64,000 nucleotides of DNA from Labrys miyagiensis (GCF_030160835.1 NZ_BSPC01000005.1:62001-126000); one strand, 5' to 3'. Counted from the first letter of the stretch, positions 25,678 to 35,018 are shown. Program-made: numbers and translations. The notes: generated by a model not told the origin, from the sequence alone.

Positions 25678-27063
25678 ATGCGCAAATCTCTCATCGACCT
25701 GGCGATAGGCATCCTCTCCCAGGCGATGCTCGTGGGCTCCGGCCTGATCATGCTGCCCTTTGCGGTAACGCGGCTGCCGCAGGCCGAGATCGGCATCTGG
25801 TATATCTACCTCACCATCCAGGCCATGGTGTTCCTGCTTGATTTCGGCATTACCGACACGTTCATCCGCTTCTTCTCCTATGTCTTCGCCGGCGCCAAGG
25901 AGCTGAAGGACACCACGATCCCGGCCAAGTCCGACGATGACAGGGTGGATCCCGTCCTGCTCTCGGCCCTGCTCGACACCGCCCACCGCATCTTCCTCTA
26001 TATGACCCTCCTCGCCGGCATCGTGATGGTGACGGCCGGCAGCTACTATATCCACGTCATGACGGAGGGCGTCGCCTTGCGCGAATCCGTCTGGCCGTCC
26101 TGGGCGATCTTCGTGGTCACCATGCTGGCGCAAACCTATTTCCAGTGGCAGGGCGCACCGCTGATCGGCTCAGGGCGGGCCCGCCGCAACTACGAGATCG
26201 CCGTGCGCAGCCGCGTTGCTCAGGTGGTCTTCACCATCCTGGCGCTGCTGATCTTTCCGTCCCTCACCATGATGAGCCTCGGTTTCGCGATTGCGGCCAT
26301 CGCCATGCGGCTCGACTACCATCTTGCGCTGGCGCCGGTGCGCAGCATGACCAGGGGCACGATCTGGTCGCGTGCCGACCATCGCGAACTCACCTTGACG
26401 CTGCTACGCAGCGCCCGCCAGCTTGGCGGCACGGTGGTGGGCGTCATGCTCACCAATCGCCTGGTGGCGCTCGCCATCGGCTGGTATGCGGGCCTCCATG
26501 TTTCCGCCCAATATTCGATCGCCAACCAGGCTCTTGTCTCTCTCGCTTCGGTCGCCGCGGTGGTGCAGACCATGCTCGGCCCCAGGATCGCCAAGGCGGG
26601 CGTGGCGGGAGACCGCGAAGTACTCAAATCCATGTTCAGCCAGTCGCTGGTCTTCGGCTGGGCCGTGTGCATCGCGGGCGGGGCGATCCTCATCACCGTC
26701 GTGCCCCCTCTGCTGCACCTTATTGGCGCCAACACCTCGCTGCCGCCAACGCCGCTCCTGCTTCTGATGATCCTCCTCTATAGCCTGGAGATGAACATGT
26801 TCGTCTCCACACGCCTGATCACCACAGCCGACAATACCATTCCCTATTGGAAAGCCATGCTGATCACCGGCGGTGTCATCATCGTCTCGGTAATCATGGC
26901 CGGCCAGCTTGGCCTCGGCCTCACGGGCATCCTGTTCGCCCAGCTCCTGGCCCAGCTCGCCTATAATTACTGGCGCTGGCCGGTCTACTGCTTCAACTAT
27001 CTCGGGCTGAGGCTAAGGGACGTGCCGCATTATGCGTTGAGCCGTCTCGGACGGGCCTCTTAA
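25678..27063 (+). CDS. Wzx-like polysaccharide flippase (PST/MOP superfamily)
   Basis: The 461-residue protein has 12-14 hydrophobic segments spread over its whole length. It starts with LIDLAIGILSQAMLVGSGLIM and has the conserved LGLTGILFAQLLAQLAYNYW region near the C-terminus. Flippases of this kind carry the undecaprenyl-linked repeat unit across the inner membrane, before Wzy-type polymerisation. Together with the Wzy-like and Wzz-like genes this makes a Wzx/Wzy-dependent pathway. The initiating phosphoglycosyltransferase and the outer-membrane exporter are not in the window. Confidence 0.82.
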   Translation: MRKSLIDLAIGILSQAMLVGSGLIMLPFAVTRLPQAEIGIWYIYLTIQAMVFLLDFGITDTFIRFFSYVFAGAKELKDTTIPAKSDDDRVDPVLLSALLDTAHRIFLYMTLLAGIVMVTAGSYYIHVMTEGVALRESVWPSWAIFVVTMLAQTYFQWQGAPLIGSGRARRNYEIAVRSRVAQVVFTILALLIFPSLTMMSLGFAIAAIAMRLDYHLALAPVRSMTRGTIWSRADHRELTLTLLRSARQLGGTVVGVMLTNRLVALAIGWYAGLHVSAQYSIANQALVSLASVAAVVQTMLGPRIAKAGVAGDREVLKSMFSQSLVFGWAVCIAGGAILITVVPPLLHLIGANTSLPPTPLLLLMILLYSLEMNMFVSTRLITTADNTIPYWKAMLITGGVIIVSVIMAGQLGLGLTGILFAQLLAQLAYNYWRWPVYCFNYLGLRLRDVPHYALSRLGRAS

Positions 27064-27101
27064 ACCAGGAACCTCATCGGAGACCGGCCGAAGGCACAGT
27101 C

Positions 27102-27284
27102 ATGCAGGCTTTTGCGGAAGCGGGCGGCCTGCCGTTTCTGGAGACCAAGGGGGACCACCTTGGGGCGACAAAAGCGCCGGAAGCAGAGATGATGCGGGCT
27201 ATCCGGGCGTTCCTGGAACGAAGCACCATATCGCCCCAGCGCCTTACTTCGCCACCTTCAAAATCCGCCCCGGAAAATCCGTGA
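27102..27284 (+). pseudogene. Possible C-terminal remnant of an alpha/beta hydrolase
   Basis: A 60-codon frame reads GGLPFLETKGDHLGATKAPE then IRAFLERS. This is like the final strand, catalytic-His loop (GDHLG) and last helix of alpha/beta hydrolases. The rest of such a gene is absent, and the 3' end overlaps the phosphodiesterase gene on the other strand. This is a weak call from composition and motif only. Confidence 0.3.
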
Positions 27285-27978
27285 AGACGCCGGCGACACC
27301 GAGGTCGAAGAGCTCCTTGGCCCGGGCCGCCGTGTTCACCGTGTAGGAGAGCAGCGGCCGGCCGGTCGCGGCATAGGCGGCGATGGTTTGTGGGGTCTCG
27401 CTGGTGTGGTCGAAGTTGATGGTAGCCGCGCCGACCTCATCGGCGATGGCAGCCCAATTGTCCGGCCGGTCATGGATGAGATAGCCGAGCGGCAGATGGG
27501 GGGCGAGACTATGCGCGGTCCTCAGGCTCTCCACCGAGAAGCTCGAGACCAGGAGCGAGCCCTCCAGCGGTCCGAAATTCTCCAGCACCGACAGGGCGAT
27601 CTCGGCCGTGCGCAGATCGGTGCCTGGATAGGGCTTGATCTCGACATTGAGGCCAAGCTTCAGCTCGCGGCAGAGGGCGAGCACGTCCTGCAGCGTTGGA
27701 ATGTGCTCGCCGGCGAAAGCGCGGCCGAAGGATGCGCCGGCATCGAGCTCGCGGATCTCCTTCCAGGAGCGCTCGAACACCGGGCCGGTGCCGGTGGTGG
27801 TGCGGTCCAGCGTGTCGTCATGGATGATGACGGGAACCTCGTCGCGCGTGAGCTGGACATCGACCTCCACCATCTCGACCCCGAAGGCCGCAGCGCAGCA
27901 GATGGCTTCGAGCGTGTTCTCCGGCGCATGCGCCGCAGCTCCACGATGCCCGATGACGCGCGGGATAGGTCCCAGCAT
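27244..27978 (-). CDS. ugpQ: Glycerophosphodiester phosphodiesterase
   Basis: The 244-residue TIM-barrel enzyme has VIGHRGAAAHAPENTLEA at the N-terminus (catalytic His and Glu), HDDTLDRTTTGTG (second His) and LNVEIKPYPG. It cleaves glycerophosphodiesters to glycerol-3-phosphate and an alcohol. There is no signal peptide, so it is the cytoplasmic UgpQ type. I chose the ATG at 27978 with GGAGAG just upstream; a start at 28002 is possible. No ugp transporter is adjacent. Confidence 0.88.
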   Translation of the reverse strand: MLGPIPRVIGHRGAAAHAPENTLEAICCAAAFGVEMVEVDVQLTRDEVPVIIHDDTLDRTTTGTGPVFERSWKEIRELDAGASFGRAFAGEHIPTLQDVLALCRELKLGLNVEIKPYPGTDLRTAEIALSVLENFGPLEGSLLVSSFSVESLRTAHSLAPHLPLGYLIHDRPDNWAAIADEVGAATINFDHTSETPQTIAAYAATGRPLLSYTVNTAARAKELFDLGVAGVFTDFPGRILKVAK

Positions 27979-28068
27979 GAAAGGCTCTCCGGTGAGAATC
28001 ATTGTGTCGATATGGCCGAGAAGGCGGGGAGAAGGGAAGGGGGCGGGATTAGCGCGGATCGAGACCGC

Positions 28069-29034
28069 TCAAAAATACTTCGCCAGGTTCCTCCTGATCC
28101 GCTGCAGCGGCTCTTCGCCATCCGCCGGCGATTCGAAGCTGCTGCCTGTGATCGTCTCGAAGGCGCGGATATAGACCTGCGAGGTCTCCTCGATCAGCGC
28201 GGCCGGGATCTCCGGGATCGCCTCCTTGTAGGGATCGCAACGCGCCGCCACCCAGTTGCGCACGAAATCCTTGTCGAAGCTTTCGGGCTTGTCGCCCGCC
28301 TCGAAGCGCTCGCCATAACTGGCGGCGAACCAGTAGCGGCTGGAATCGGGCGTATGGATCTCGTCCGCCAGCAGGATGCGGCCATCCTTGTCGATGCCGA
28401 ACTCATATTTGGTGTCGGCGAGAATCAGGCCACGCTCGCGCGCCATGGCCTGGCCGCGGGCGAAAAGGGCGAGGGCGTAAGCCGCCACTTCGTCCCATTG
28501 GCTCTGGCTGAGCAGTCCGGACTTCACGATCTCGTCGGCCGACAAGGGCTCGTCATGACCCCCGTCGAAAGCCTTGCTGGTGGGCGTGATGATGGCCCGG
28601 GGGAGCACCTGGTTGTCGCGCATCCCGTCGGGAAAGCGCGCGCCATACATGTCACGCTTGCCCTGCTTGTATAGGGTCAGCACCGAAGTGCCCGTCGTGC
28701 CGGCGAGATAGCCGCGCACCACCATCTCCACCGGCAGGATCTCGAGCCGGCGGCCTACCACGACATTCGGATCAGGGTATTCGAGCACATGATTGGGGCA
28801 GATATCGCCCGTCTGCTCAAACCAGAAGCGCGCCGTCTGCGTCAGGACCTGGCCCTTATAGGGGATGGAGGCGATGGCCCGGTCGAAGGCGCTGAGCCGG
28901 TCTGTCGCAATGATGATACGCCGCCCATCGGGAAGGTCGTAATTCTCGCGCACCTTGCCCCGGTAATAGTTGGGCAGTTCCGGAATGACGGCTTCGCGCA
29001 GGGGCTGAGGTACGGACATGGACGGTCGCTTCAT
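28069..29034 (-). CDS. purC: Phosphoribosylaminoimidazole-succinocarboxamide synthase (SAICAR synthetase)
   Basis: The 321-residue enzyme contains [34 protein letters not shown], the [11 protein letters not shown] motif and [25 protein letters not shown]. These are the ATP and aspartate sites of PurC, which makes SAICAR in purine biosynthesis. It is the longer, about 300-residue version of the enzyme rather than the 240-residue form. The gene is single, with no other pur gene nearby. Confidence 0.96.
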   Translation of the reverse strand: MKRPSMSVPQPLREAVIPELPNYYRGKVRENYDLPDGRRIIIATDRLSAFDRAIASIPYKGQVLTQTARFWFEQTGDICPNHVLEYPDPNVVVGRRLEILPVEMVVRGYLAGTTGTSVLTLYKQGKRDMYGARFPDGMRDNQVLPRAIITPTSKAFDGGHDEPLSADEIVKSGLLSQSQWDEVAAYALALFARGQAMARERGLILADTKYEFGIDKDGRILLADEIHTPDSSRYWFAASYGERFEAGDKPESFDKDFVRNWVAARCDPYKEAIPEIPAALIEETSQVYIRAFETITGSSFESPADGEEPLQRIRRNLAKYF

Positions 29035-29232
29035 CGAGACGGGAAGGGCTAGATCTACGCAGCACCAGACCGTTTGTCATCAGGACTCGGCACGCGAGCC
29101 ACCAAGAGCCTTGCCCACCAGCGAGGAGGCTCTATTGTCATACCATTCGATCACGCGAAAAGTGCCGCGTGGACGGCATGGCGAGGGATCGCCCCATCCA
29201 TTTCATTCACCAAACTCTCCTGGGAGCAGGAA

Positions 29233-30129
29233 ATGCCCAAACGCATCATCTTCACCGGCGGCAGCGGCAAGGCCGGCCGGCATGTCGTGCAATATCTCGT
29301 CGATCACGGCTATGAGGTGCTCAACATCGACACCAAGCCGCTCGACAATCCCAAGGTGCGCACGCTGATCACCGACATCACCGATTCAGGCCAGGTCTTC
29401 AACGCGCTGTCGAGCTATACGGGCCAGCACGAGTTCGACCCTTCGCTCCGCCCGCAGAAGGTGGATGCCGTGGTGCACTTCGCCGCCATCCCACGCGTCA
29501 TGATCGTGCCCGACAATGAGGTCTTCCGCATCAATGCGATGGGCACCTACAATGTCATTGAAGCCGCGACCAAGCTCGGCATCCGCAAGATCGTCGTGGC
29601 CTCGAGCGAGACGACCTATGGCGTCGTCTTCGCCAATGAGCCGCGCGATCCCGCCTATTTCCCGCTGGACGAGGATTATGATGTCGATCCCATGGACAGC
29701 TACGCCCTGTCCAAGATCGTCAACGAGAACACCGCCCGCGCCTTCGCCCAGCGCGACGGCGCCGACATCTATGCGCTGCGCATCGGCAATGTGATCGTGC
29801 CGGAGGATTACACGGAAAACTTCCCGAAATGGTTCGCCGATCCCGGTTTCCGCAAGAAGATCGCCTGGAGCTATATCGATGCGCGCGATCTCGGCCAGAT
29901 CACCCGCCTTGCCGTCGAGAAGGACGGTCTCGGCTTCCAGGTGTTCAATGCCGCCAACGACCACACTTCCTCCAACCTGCCGACGGCGGAGCTCCTCAAG
30001 CGCTTCTATCCCAATGTGCCGGTGCGTGGGGCGCTCGGCGAGTACGAGACGCTGCTCTCCAACCGCAAGATCCGCGAGGTGCTGGGCTTCAAGGAGGAGC
30101 ACAACTGGCGGAATTATGTGAAGGAGTGA
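29233..30129 (+). CDS. NAD-dependent epimerase/dehydratase (extended SDR)
   Basis: The 298-residue protein has the glycine-rich IIFTGGSGKAGRHVVQYL and an active-site DSYALSKIVNE (Y-x-x-x-K) at about residue 155. VHFAAIPRV and an IDARDLGQ segment are further extended-SDR marks. Such enzymes act on nucleotide sugars or related polyols; the substrate is not evident. The ATG at 29233 has GGAGCAGG immediately upstream. It is followed by a palindromic element and stands alone. Confidence 0.85.
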   Translation: MPKRIIFTGGSGKAGRHVVQYLVDHGYEVLNIDTKPLDNPKVRTLITDITDSGQVFNALSSYTGQHEFDPSLRPQKVDAVVHFAAIPRVMIVPDNEVFRINAMGTYNVIEAATKLGIRKIVVASSETTYGVVFANEPRDPAYFPLDEDYDVDPMDSYALSKIVNENTARAFAQRDGADIYALRIGNVIVPEDYTENFPKWFADPGFRKKIAWSYIDARDLGQITRLAVEKDGLGFQVFNAANDHTSSNLPTAELLKRFYPNVPVRGALGEYETLLSNRKIREVLGFKEEHNWRNYVKE

Positions 30130-30160
30130 GGATATCCCGGGATCGCAGGCAGCAGCCTCA

Positions 30161-30268
30161 ATTGGTGTGCCGGTCTTCAGACCGTCATGCCCTGGGTCTC
30201 CGTTGAAAGATGCCGTTCCCGCCCCATCGGCCGAAGGTCGATGGGGCTGAGAAGACCGGCACACCAAT
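30161..30268. repeat. REPIN-like inverted pair (GGTGTGCCGGTC type)
   Basis: The outer ends ATTGGTGTGCCGGTC and GACCGGCACACCAAT pair perfectly, with a GGTC/GACC hairpin in the left unit and a further palindrome in the centre. Single related units are at about 32140-32175 and 38515-38545. Confidence 0.8.
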
Positions 30269-30340
30269 CGTGCCTCGTCCTGCCAATAGTGAGTTTCCAG
30301 GACTCAGTAAGCTGGTAGCAACGCCCTTGACTCCATTATA

Positions 30341-30943
30341 GTGGAAATGCATCCTCACATCATGGATGCTCCCGACACCATCGACGCCGAACTCGGCGCC
30401 CGCATCAAGGCGCTGCGCGGGCAGATGCGCCTCACCATCGACCAGCTCGCCGCCGCCAGCGGAGTCAGCCGGGCGATGATCTCACGCATCGAGCGCGGCG
30501 AATCCAGCGCCACCGCCCAGCTTCTCAACCGGCTGTGCAGCGGGCTCGGCGTCAGCCTCTCCACATTGTTCGCCCCGCCGGCGCCAGCCGCCTCGCCCCT
30601 CGCCCGCCGGGCCGAGCAGCCGCTCTGGCGCGACCCGGGGTCGGGCTATCTGCGTCGGGCGGTGTCGCCGGCGACCGCTACCGGCATCGTCGATCTCGTC
30701 GAGGTCGAGCTCCCTGCCGGCGCCTTGCTGCCCTTCGATCCACAGACCTCCACTGCCTTCGACCAGCTCGTCCTCCTGCAACGGGGCGCGCTGACCATGA
30801 TGGTCGATGGGCAGGCCTTCCCCCTGGAGCCGGGCGACTGCCTGCACATGCAGCTCGACAAGCCTCTGATGTTCCACAATCCCGGCAGCGAGCCGGCGCA
30901 TTATTTCGTCATCCTCGTTCCCGCAAGACAGGTTCCCCGATGA
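30341..30943 (+). CDS. XRE-family regulator with C-terminal cupin domain
   Basis: The 200-residue protein has an N-terminal helix-turn-helix (about residues 16-70; LAAASGVSRAMISRIERGES). Its cupin domain (about 105-195) contains DQLVLLQRGALTMMVDG and LEPGDCLHMQLDKPLMFHN. The class usually senses a small metabolite through the cupin. It overlaps the next gene by ATGA, and that gene overlaps a third in the same way. The regulator therefore probably controls its own operon with the two acetyltransferases. The GTG at 30341 and the ATGs at 30347 and 30362 are possible starts. Confidence 0.87.
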   Translation: MEMHPHIMDAPDTIDAELGARIKALRGQMRLTIDQLAAASGVSRAMISRIERGESSATAQLLNRLCSGLGVSLSTLFAPPAPAASPLARRAEQPLWRDPGSGYLRRAVSPATATGIVDLVEVELPAGALLPFDPQTSTAFDQLVLLQRGALTMMVDGQAFPLEPGDCLHMQLDKPLMFHNPGSEPAHYFVILVPARQVPR

Positions 30944-31467
30944 GCGCACTCGCGATCTCCGTGCCCACGGCCGAGGAAGCGCATTCCCTTGTGCCCGCGC
31001 TCGCCGACATCCTGATCGATTGTGTCGAAGGCGGTTCCTCCGTTTCCTTCCTGCTGCCGATCTCCCGCGAGACCGCCGAGGGCTTCTACGCGAAGACCGC
31101 CGCCCGCGTCGCCGAGGGCAGCGCCATCCTGTTCGTCGCGACCCTCGATGGCGAGATCGTCGGCACGGTGCAGCTCTGCCCGGTGCTGATCGAGAACCAG
31201 CCCCATCGCGCCGACGTCGCCAAGCTGCTGGTGCACCGACGCGGGCGCCAGCGCGGCATCGCCCAGGCCCTGATGGTGGCACTCGAAGAGAGGGCGCGAG
31301 CCGAGGGCCGTACCCTGCTCAGCCTCGATACCACCGCTGGCTCACCCGCCGAACGGCTTTACGAGAAGCTCGGCTGGCAGCGCCTCGGCGTCATGCCCGG
31401 CCATGCGCTGATGGCCAATGGCGAGCCCTCCGACACGACCTTCTTCTGGAAAGCCCTGCCCACATGA
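30940..31467 (+). CDS. GNAT-family N-acetyltransferase
   Basis: The 175-residue GNAT fold has VATLDGEIVGTVQL at strand 4 and VHRRGRQRGIAQALMVALE, the acetyl-CoA pyrophosphate loop (R-x-x-G-I/A). ERLYEKLGWQRLG follows near the end. The substrate is unknown. Start and stop both overlap neighbours (ATGA on each side), so it is the middle gene of a tightly coupled three-gene operon. Confidence 0.87.
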   Translation: MSALAISVPTAEEAHSLVPALADILIDCVEGGSSVSFLLPISRETAEGFYAKTAARVAEGSAILFVATLDGEIVGTVQLCPVLIENQPHRADVAKLLVHRRGRQRGIAQALMVALEERARAEGRTLLSLDTTAGSPAERLYEKLGWQRLGVMPGHALMANGEPSDTTFFWKALPT

Positions 31468-31958
31468 CCGTCCGCCCCGCCATCGAAGCCGACCTGCCCG
31501 CCATCCTCGGCATCTACAACGACGCCGTGCTGCATACGACGGCGATCTGGAACTGGAACACGGTCGATCTCGCCAATCGCCAGGCCTGGTTCGAGGCGCG
31601 CGCCAAGCAGAACTATCCGATCCTGGTCGCCGGCGCTCCGGGCGAGGTGCTCGGCTATGCCAGCTACGGCGACTGGCGTCCCTTTGACGGCTATCGCTAC
31701 ACGGTGGAGCATTCGATCTATGTCGCCCAAGAGGCACGGGGACGGGGCATCGGCGCCGGCCTGCTCGAAGCCCTGATCGCCATGGCCCGCGAGGGCGGCA
31801 AGCACATCATGCTCGGCGGTATCGAGGCTGGAAACGGCGCCTCCCTCGCTTTGCATCGTCGCTTCGGCTTCGTGGAGACGGGCCGGATGCCGGAAGTCGG
31901 CCAGAAGTTCGGCAAATGGCTCGACCTCGTCTTCATGCAGCTGAGGCTGGGCGAGTAG
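31464..31958 (+). CDS. GNAT acetyltransferase, phosphinothricin/methionine sulfone acetyltransferase-like
   Basis: The 164-residue protein shows the Pat/MddA pattern: RPAIEADLPAILGIYNDAV, TAIWNWNTVDL, GYASYGDWRPFDGYRYTVEHS and the CoA loop EARGRGIGAGLLEALI, then LHRRFGFVETGRM. Such enzymes acetylate phosphinothricin, methionine sulfone or sulfoximine. It is the last gene of the XRE-cupin/GNAT/GNAT operon. Confidence 0.87.
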   Translation: MTVRPAIEADLPAILGIYNDAVLHTTAIWNWNTVDLANRQAWFEARAKQNYPILVAGAPGEVLGYASYGDWRPFDGYRYTVEHSIYVAQEARGRGIGAGLLEALIAMAREGGKHIMLGGIEAGNGASLALHRRFGFVETGRMPEVGQKFGKWLDLVFMQLRLGE

Positions 31959-32294
31959 GGAGTCGCTGGCGGAAGAAAGGCGCCGGACCCCCTGGGACCG
32001 CAGGCTTCCAGCCTGCTCTTGGCTGACAGCGAATGCTGCAAACAATGCGCGAGCCGGAGAGGCTCGAATCGGTGCGCCGGTTTTCTCAGCCACATCGACG
32101 TTTGGTCAATGTGGCGGTAACGGCATCTTGCCACCAAGGCAGCGGGCATGCCGGTCTGAAGACCGACACACCGGTTTCGGCCTATGCTTTGGATCGAGCT
32201 TCAGGCGAGACGCCTGCGATCCCCGGGAACCGCCAACACCCCTCTGGCATCCGGCTCGCTCCGATGCAATCATGCGCCGACCTCATCGATATCA
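31959..32294. other. Intergenic region with palindromic element fragments
   Basis: No gene is seen in these 336 bases. They contain GCAGGCTTCCAGCCTGC near 32000 and a single GGTCTGAAGACC-centred unit at about 32146-32170 that belongs to the same family as 30161-30268. Confidence 0.55.
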
Positions 32295-33779
32295 ATGGTT
32301 CCCTTGTCGCAGCTCACGGAACTGACCCTGGCCACGGTGTTCGCCCTTCTCTCGGCGGCGAATTGGTGGCTTGCCTGGCGACCGATCTGGCTGCGCGCCA
32401 GCATCGCGGGCGCGTTGTTCGTCGTCTTCACCATGCTGCTGCTGCGCACCAGCGGCATGCCGGCCGCGCCCGCCTTCGACAGCGACATCCGCATCGCCCT
32501 CTGGCAGCAGGGCCTGATCAGCGTGTGGTGGTTGATCGGCGCTCGGTTGGTCGTAGGTGTGTTGCACCTCACGCTGTGGAGCAAGCGGGAATCGAGCCAG
32601 GCCAAGCTCGGCTCGGACCTGACCGCGGGCCTTATCTACATCACGGCCGTGCTGGCCATCGTGAATTTCGTCTTCAACCTGCCGGTGCGGGCGCTGCTCG
32701 CCACCTCCGGCATCATCGCCATCGTGCTGGCACTCGCCCTGCAGAACACACTCGCCGACGTCTTTGCCGGCATCGCCGTCGGCATCGAGCATCCCTACAC
32801 GGTGGGTGACCGCATCTGGGTCGACGGCTCGATCGAGGGCGTGATCGTGCAGGTGAACTGGCGTTCGATCCGCGTGCGCACCGACGCCAACGACATCGCC
32901 ACCATCCCCAACAGCCTGATCGCCAAATCGCGCGTGATCAACCGCAGCAAGCCGAGCACCAGGCGGGACGATTCTGTGCAGCTCTCCTGCGAATCATCCG
33001 TCCGGCCAGACATCGTGATGGATCTGCTCAAGCAGGCGGCCATGCTGACGCCGAAAATCCTGGCCGAGCCGGCGGCCTCCTCCTCCCTGATACGCATCGG
33101 CGCGCGCTTCAACACCTATGACATCTATTTCTCGGTCGCCCATACCGACCACCTCGGTGGGGCCAAGAGCACGCTGCTGACGGAAGTGCTGCGCCAGTTT
33201 CACTATCATTCCATCCGCCCCTCCACCCCGGGGATGATTTCGACGCCCATCGGACCGATGACGGCCTCCACCGGCATGGTCGAGACCCTGCCGCCCGAGG
33301 TGCTGCTCAGCGAGCTCGTGCTCTTCCGGGACCTGTCGCCCAAGCAGCGCGCCGATCTCGCCAAGCGCGTGACCAAGCGCCGGCTCGAGCCCACCACCAC
33401 ACTCGTCTCGCAAGGCAATGTACAGGCGATCCTGTTCATCATCGCCTCCGGCGTGCTGGAGGGAAGCCGCTCGATCAACGGGCGCTCCCATGTGGTGGGA
33501 CGCCTCGGCCCCGGCGATTATTTCGGCGAGACCAGCCTGCTCACCGGCGCACCCAATGCCGGCACCCTCTTGGCGCTCACGCACTGTGTCGTGTTTGAGC
33601 TGCGCAAGGAGGATCTGGAACCGCTGATGACGGCCGAGCCGAGTCTCGCCCAGGCCTTCGATGCCTCCATGCGCCGCAACCAGGCTTTCCTGGCGCGGGA
33701 CGCGGCAGCCGCCGTGACCACCTCTCCCGGCCCGCCGGCCCAGTTCCTCGCCCAGATCCGGGCGTTCTTCAAGGCATGA
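32295..33779 (+). CDS. MscS-type mechanosensitive channel with C-terminal cyclic-nucleotide-binding domain
   Basis: The protein has about 494 residues. Three to four membrane helices precede the MscS pore-helix and beta-domain signature LALALQNTLADVFAGIAVGI, then VGDRIWV and IPNSLIAKSRVINRS. After a linker at about residue 330, a cNMP-binding domain has IASGVLEGSRSINGRS, GPGDYFGETSLLTG and a final helix. In this combination the channel is gated or tuned by a cyclic nucleotide as well as tension. I chose the ATG at 32295; the frame extends to 32184 through repeat-like sequence. Confidence 0.87.
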   Translation: MVPLSQLTELTLATVFALLSAANWWLAWRPIWLRASIAGALFVVFTMLLLRTSGMPAAPAFDSDIRIALWQQGLISVWWLIGARLVVGVLHLTLWSKRESSQAKLGSDLTAGLIYITAVLAIVNFVFNLPVRALLATSGIIAIVLALALQNTLADVFAGIAVGIEHPYTVGDRIWVDGSIEGVIVQVNWRSIRVRTDANDIATIPNSLIAKSRVINRSKPSTRRDDSVQLSCESSVRPDIVMDLLKQAAMLTPKILAEPAASSSLIRIGARFNTYDIYFSVAHTDHLGGAKSTLLTEVLRQFHYHSIRPSTPGMISTPIGPMTASTGMVETLPPEVLLSELVLFRDLSPKQRADLAKRVTKRRLEPTTTLVSQGNVQAILFIIASGVLEGSRSINGRSHVVGRLGPGDYFGETSLLTGAPNAGTLLALTHCVVFELRKEDLEPLMTAEPSLAQAFDASMRRNQAFLARDAAAAVTTSPGPPAQFLAQIRAFFKA

Positions 33780-33800
33780 GGAAAGGTCCGACCATAGGTG

Positions 33801-33942
33801 CACTGTCATCCTCGGCCGAGTTGCTCGCGAGCACAGCGAGAGAGAACGAGGGGAAGGGGATCCAGGGGCCAAAGGTACCAGCCCTGTGAGCCCCTGGATT
33901 CCCTTCCCGCCGCCTGCGGCGTCGCCGGGAATGACAGCCCGT
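33801..33942. repeat. Intergenic palindromic element
   Basis: TGTCATCCTCGGC near the left and CGCCGGGAATGACA near the right end pair imperfectly, and GGGGATCCAGGGGC pairs with GCCCCTGGATTCCC inside. This is a typical dispersed inverted element between the channel and hydrolase genes. Confidence 0.65.
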
Positions 33943-33983
33943 GAGCAATGCGTTTACTCTCCTCATCTCCTCCCGCAATCGCC

Positions 33984-35018
33984 ATGACCAAAGCCTCTCC
34001 CGCCCTCTCGGTCCGGCTCGACCGGCTCGCCGCCTCCCGCCCGCCGCTCGATCCCGGCATGGCCGATTTCCGTATGAAGCTCGCGGTGGGAACCCCGCCC
34101 GAGGCCGTGCATTGGCCGCTGGCACGCCAGCGCGGGGCCTGGGATGCGGTGTGCAAGATCTGGCAGGCGCCGCATCCGCCCGGACTTTCGATCTATGACG
34201 ACAGCTTCACGAGCAGGCACGGTCCCCTGAAGCTGCGGATCTACCGGCCGGAGGGTTCGGACCACCGCCCGGGGCTGCTCTACTTCCATGGTGGAGGCTG
34301 GGTGCTCGGTAGCCTGGAGACCCACGACGACATGTGCGCCGAGATCGCCGTCGGCGCCGATGTCGTGGTGGTGGCGCTCGACTACCGTCTGGCCCCCGAA
34401 CATCCCTTTCCGGCACAATGCGAGGACGCCCTTGCCCTTCTCGACTGGGTGCTGGCCGAGGGTCTCACGCATGGCATCGACACCGCCCGGCTGATCGCCG
34501 GCGGCGACAGCGCCGGCGGCCAGATGACCGCCTCGCTCGCCATTGCCTTGCGCGACAGGGGTCTCCCGGCGCTGCGAGGCCAGATCCTGATCTATCCCGT
34601 GCTCGACGCCGACAGCGAGACGCAATCCTACCGGCGCAACGCCATCTCTTCCGCCCTCTCGCGCGAGGAAATGCTCTATTATCTCGACGCTTTTCTCGGT
34701 CCGGCCGATAGTTCGGCACGACGGGACAAGCTGGCGCTTCCCTTGCTTGAAACCAACCTGGCCGGCCTGCCGCCGGCCTTCATCACGGCGGCTGCGCATG
34801 ACACGCTGCAGGACGAAGCCTTCATCTTCGCCGAAAGACTGGAGGCGGCGGGTGTACCGGTCATGCTGCGCTACGAGCCGGAACTCGACCATTCCTATAT
34901 GCGGGCGCGCCATCACAGCAAACCGGCCTTCGAGAGCTTCAGGGCGATCATCGAGGCCGCGAAGACGCTGGCCTATCACGGCACGCTGGCGGAAGCGGCC
35001 GGCCGAGGGCCGGAATGA
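33984..35018 (+). CDS. Alpha/beta hydrolase, hormone-sensitive lipase family
   Basis: The 344-residue esterase has the oxyanion HGGGW motif (YFHGGGWVLGS), the nucleophile GGDSAGGQMTASLA (G-D-S-A-G), an ITAAAHDTLQDE aspartate and an ELDHSYMR histidine. These are the standard marks of family IV (HSL) carboxylesterases acting on short acyl esters. I chose the ATG at 33984. It is single, with no known partner nearby. Confidence 0.87.
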   Translation: MTKASPALSVRLDRLAASRPPLDPGMADFRMKLAVGTPPEAVHWPLARQRGAWDAVCKIWQAPHPPGLSIYDDSFTSRHGPLKLRIYRPEGSDHRPGLLYFHGGGWVLGSLETHDDMCAEIAVGADVVVVALDYRLAPEHPFPAQCEDALALLDWVLAEGLTHGIDTARLIAGGDSAGGQMTASLAIALRDRGLPALRGQILIYPVLDADSETQSYRRNAISSALSREEMLYYLDAFLGPADSSARRDKLALPLLETNLAGLPPAFITAAAHDTLQDEAFIFAERLEAAGVPVMLRYEPELDHSYMRARHHSKPAFESFRAIIEAAKTLAYHGTLAEAAGRGPE

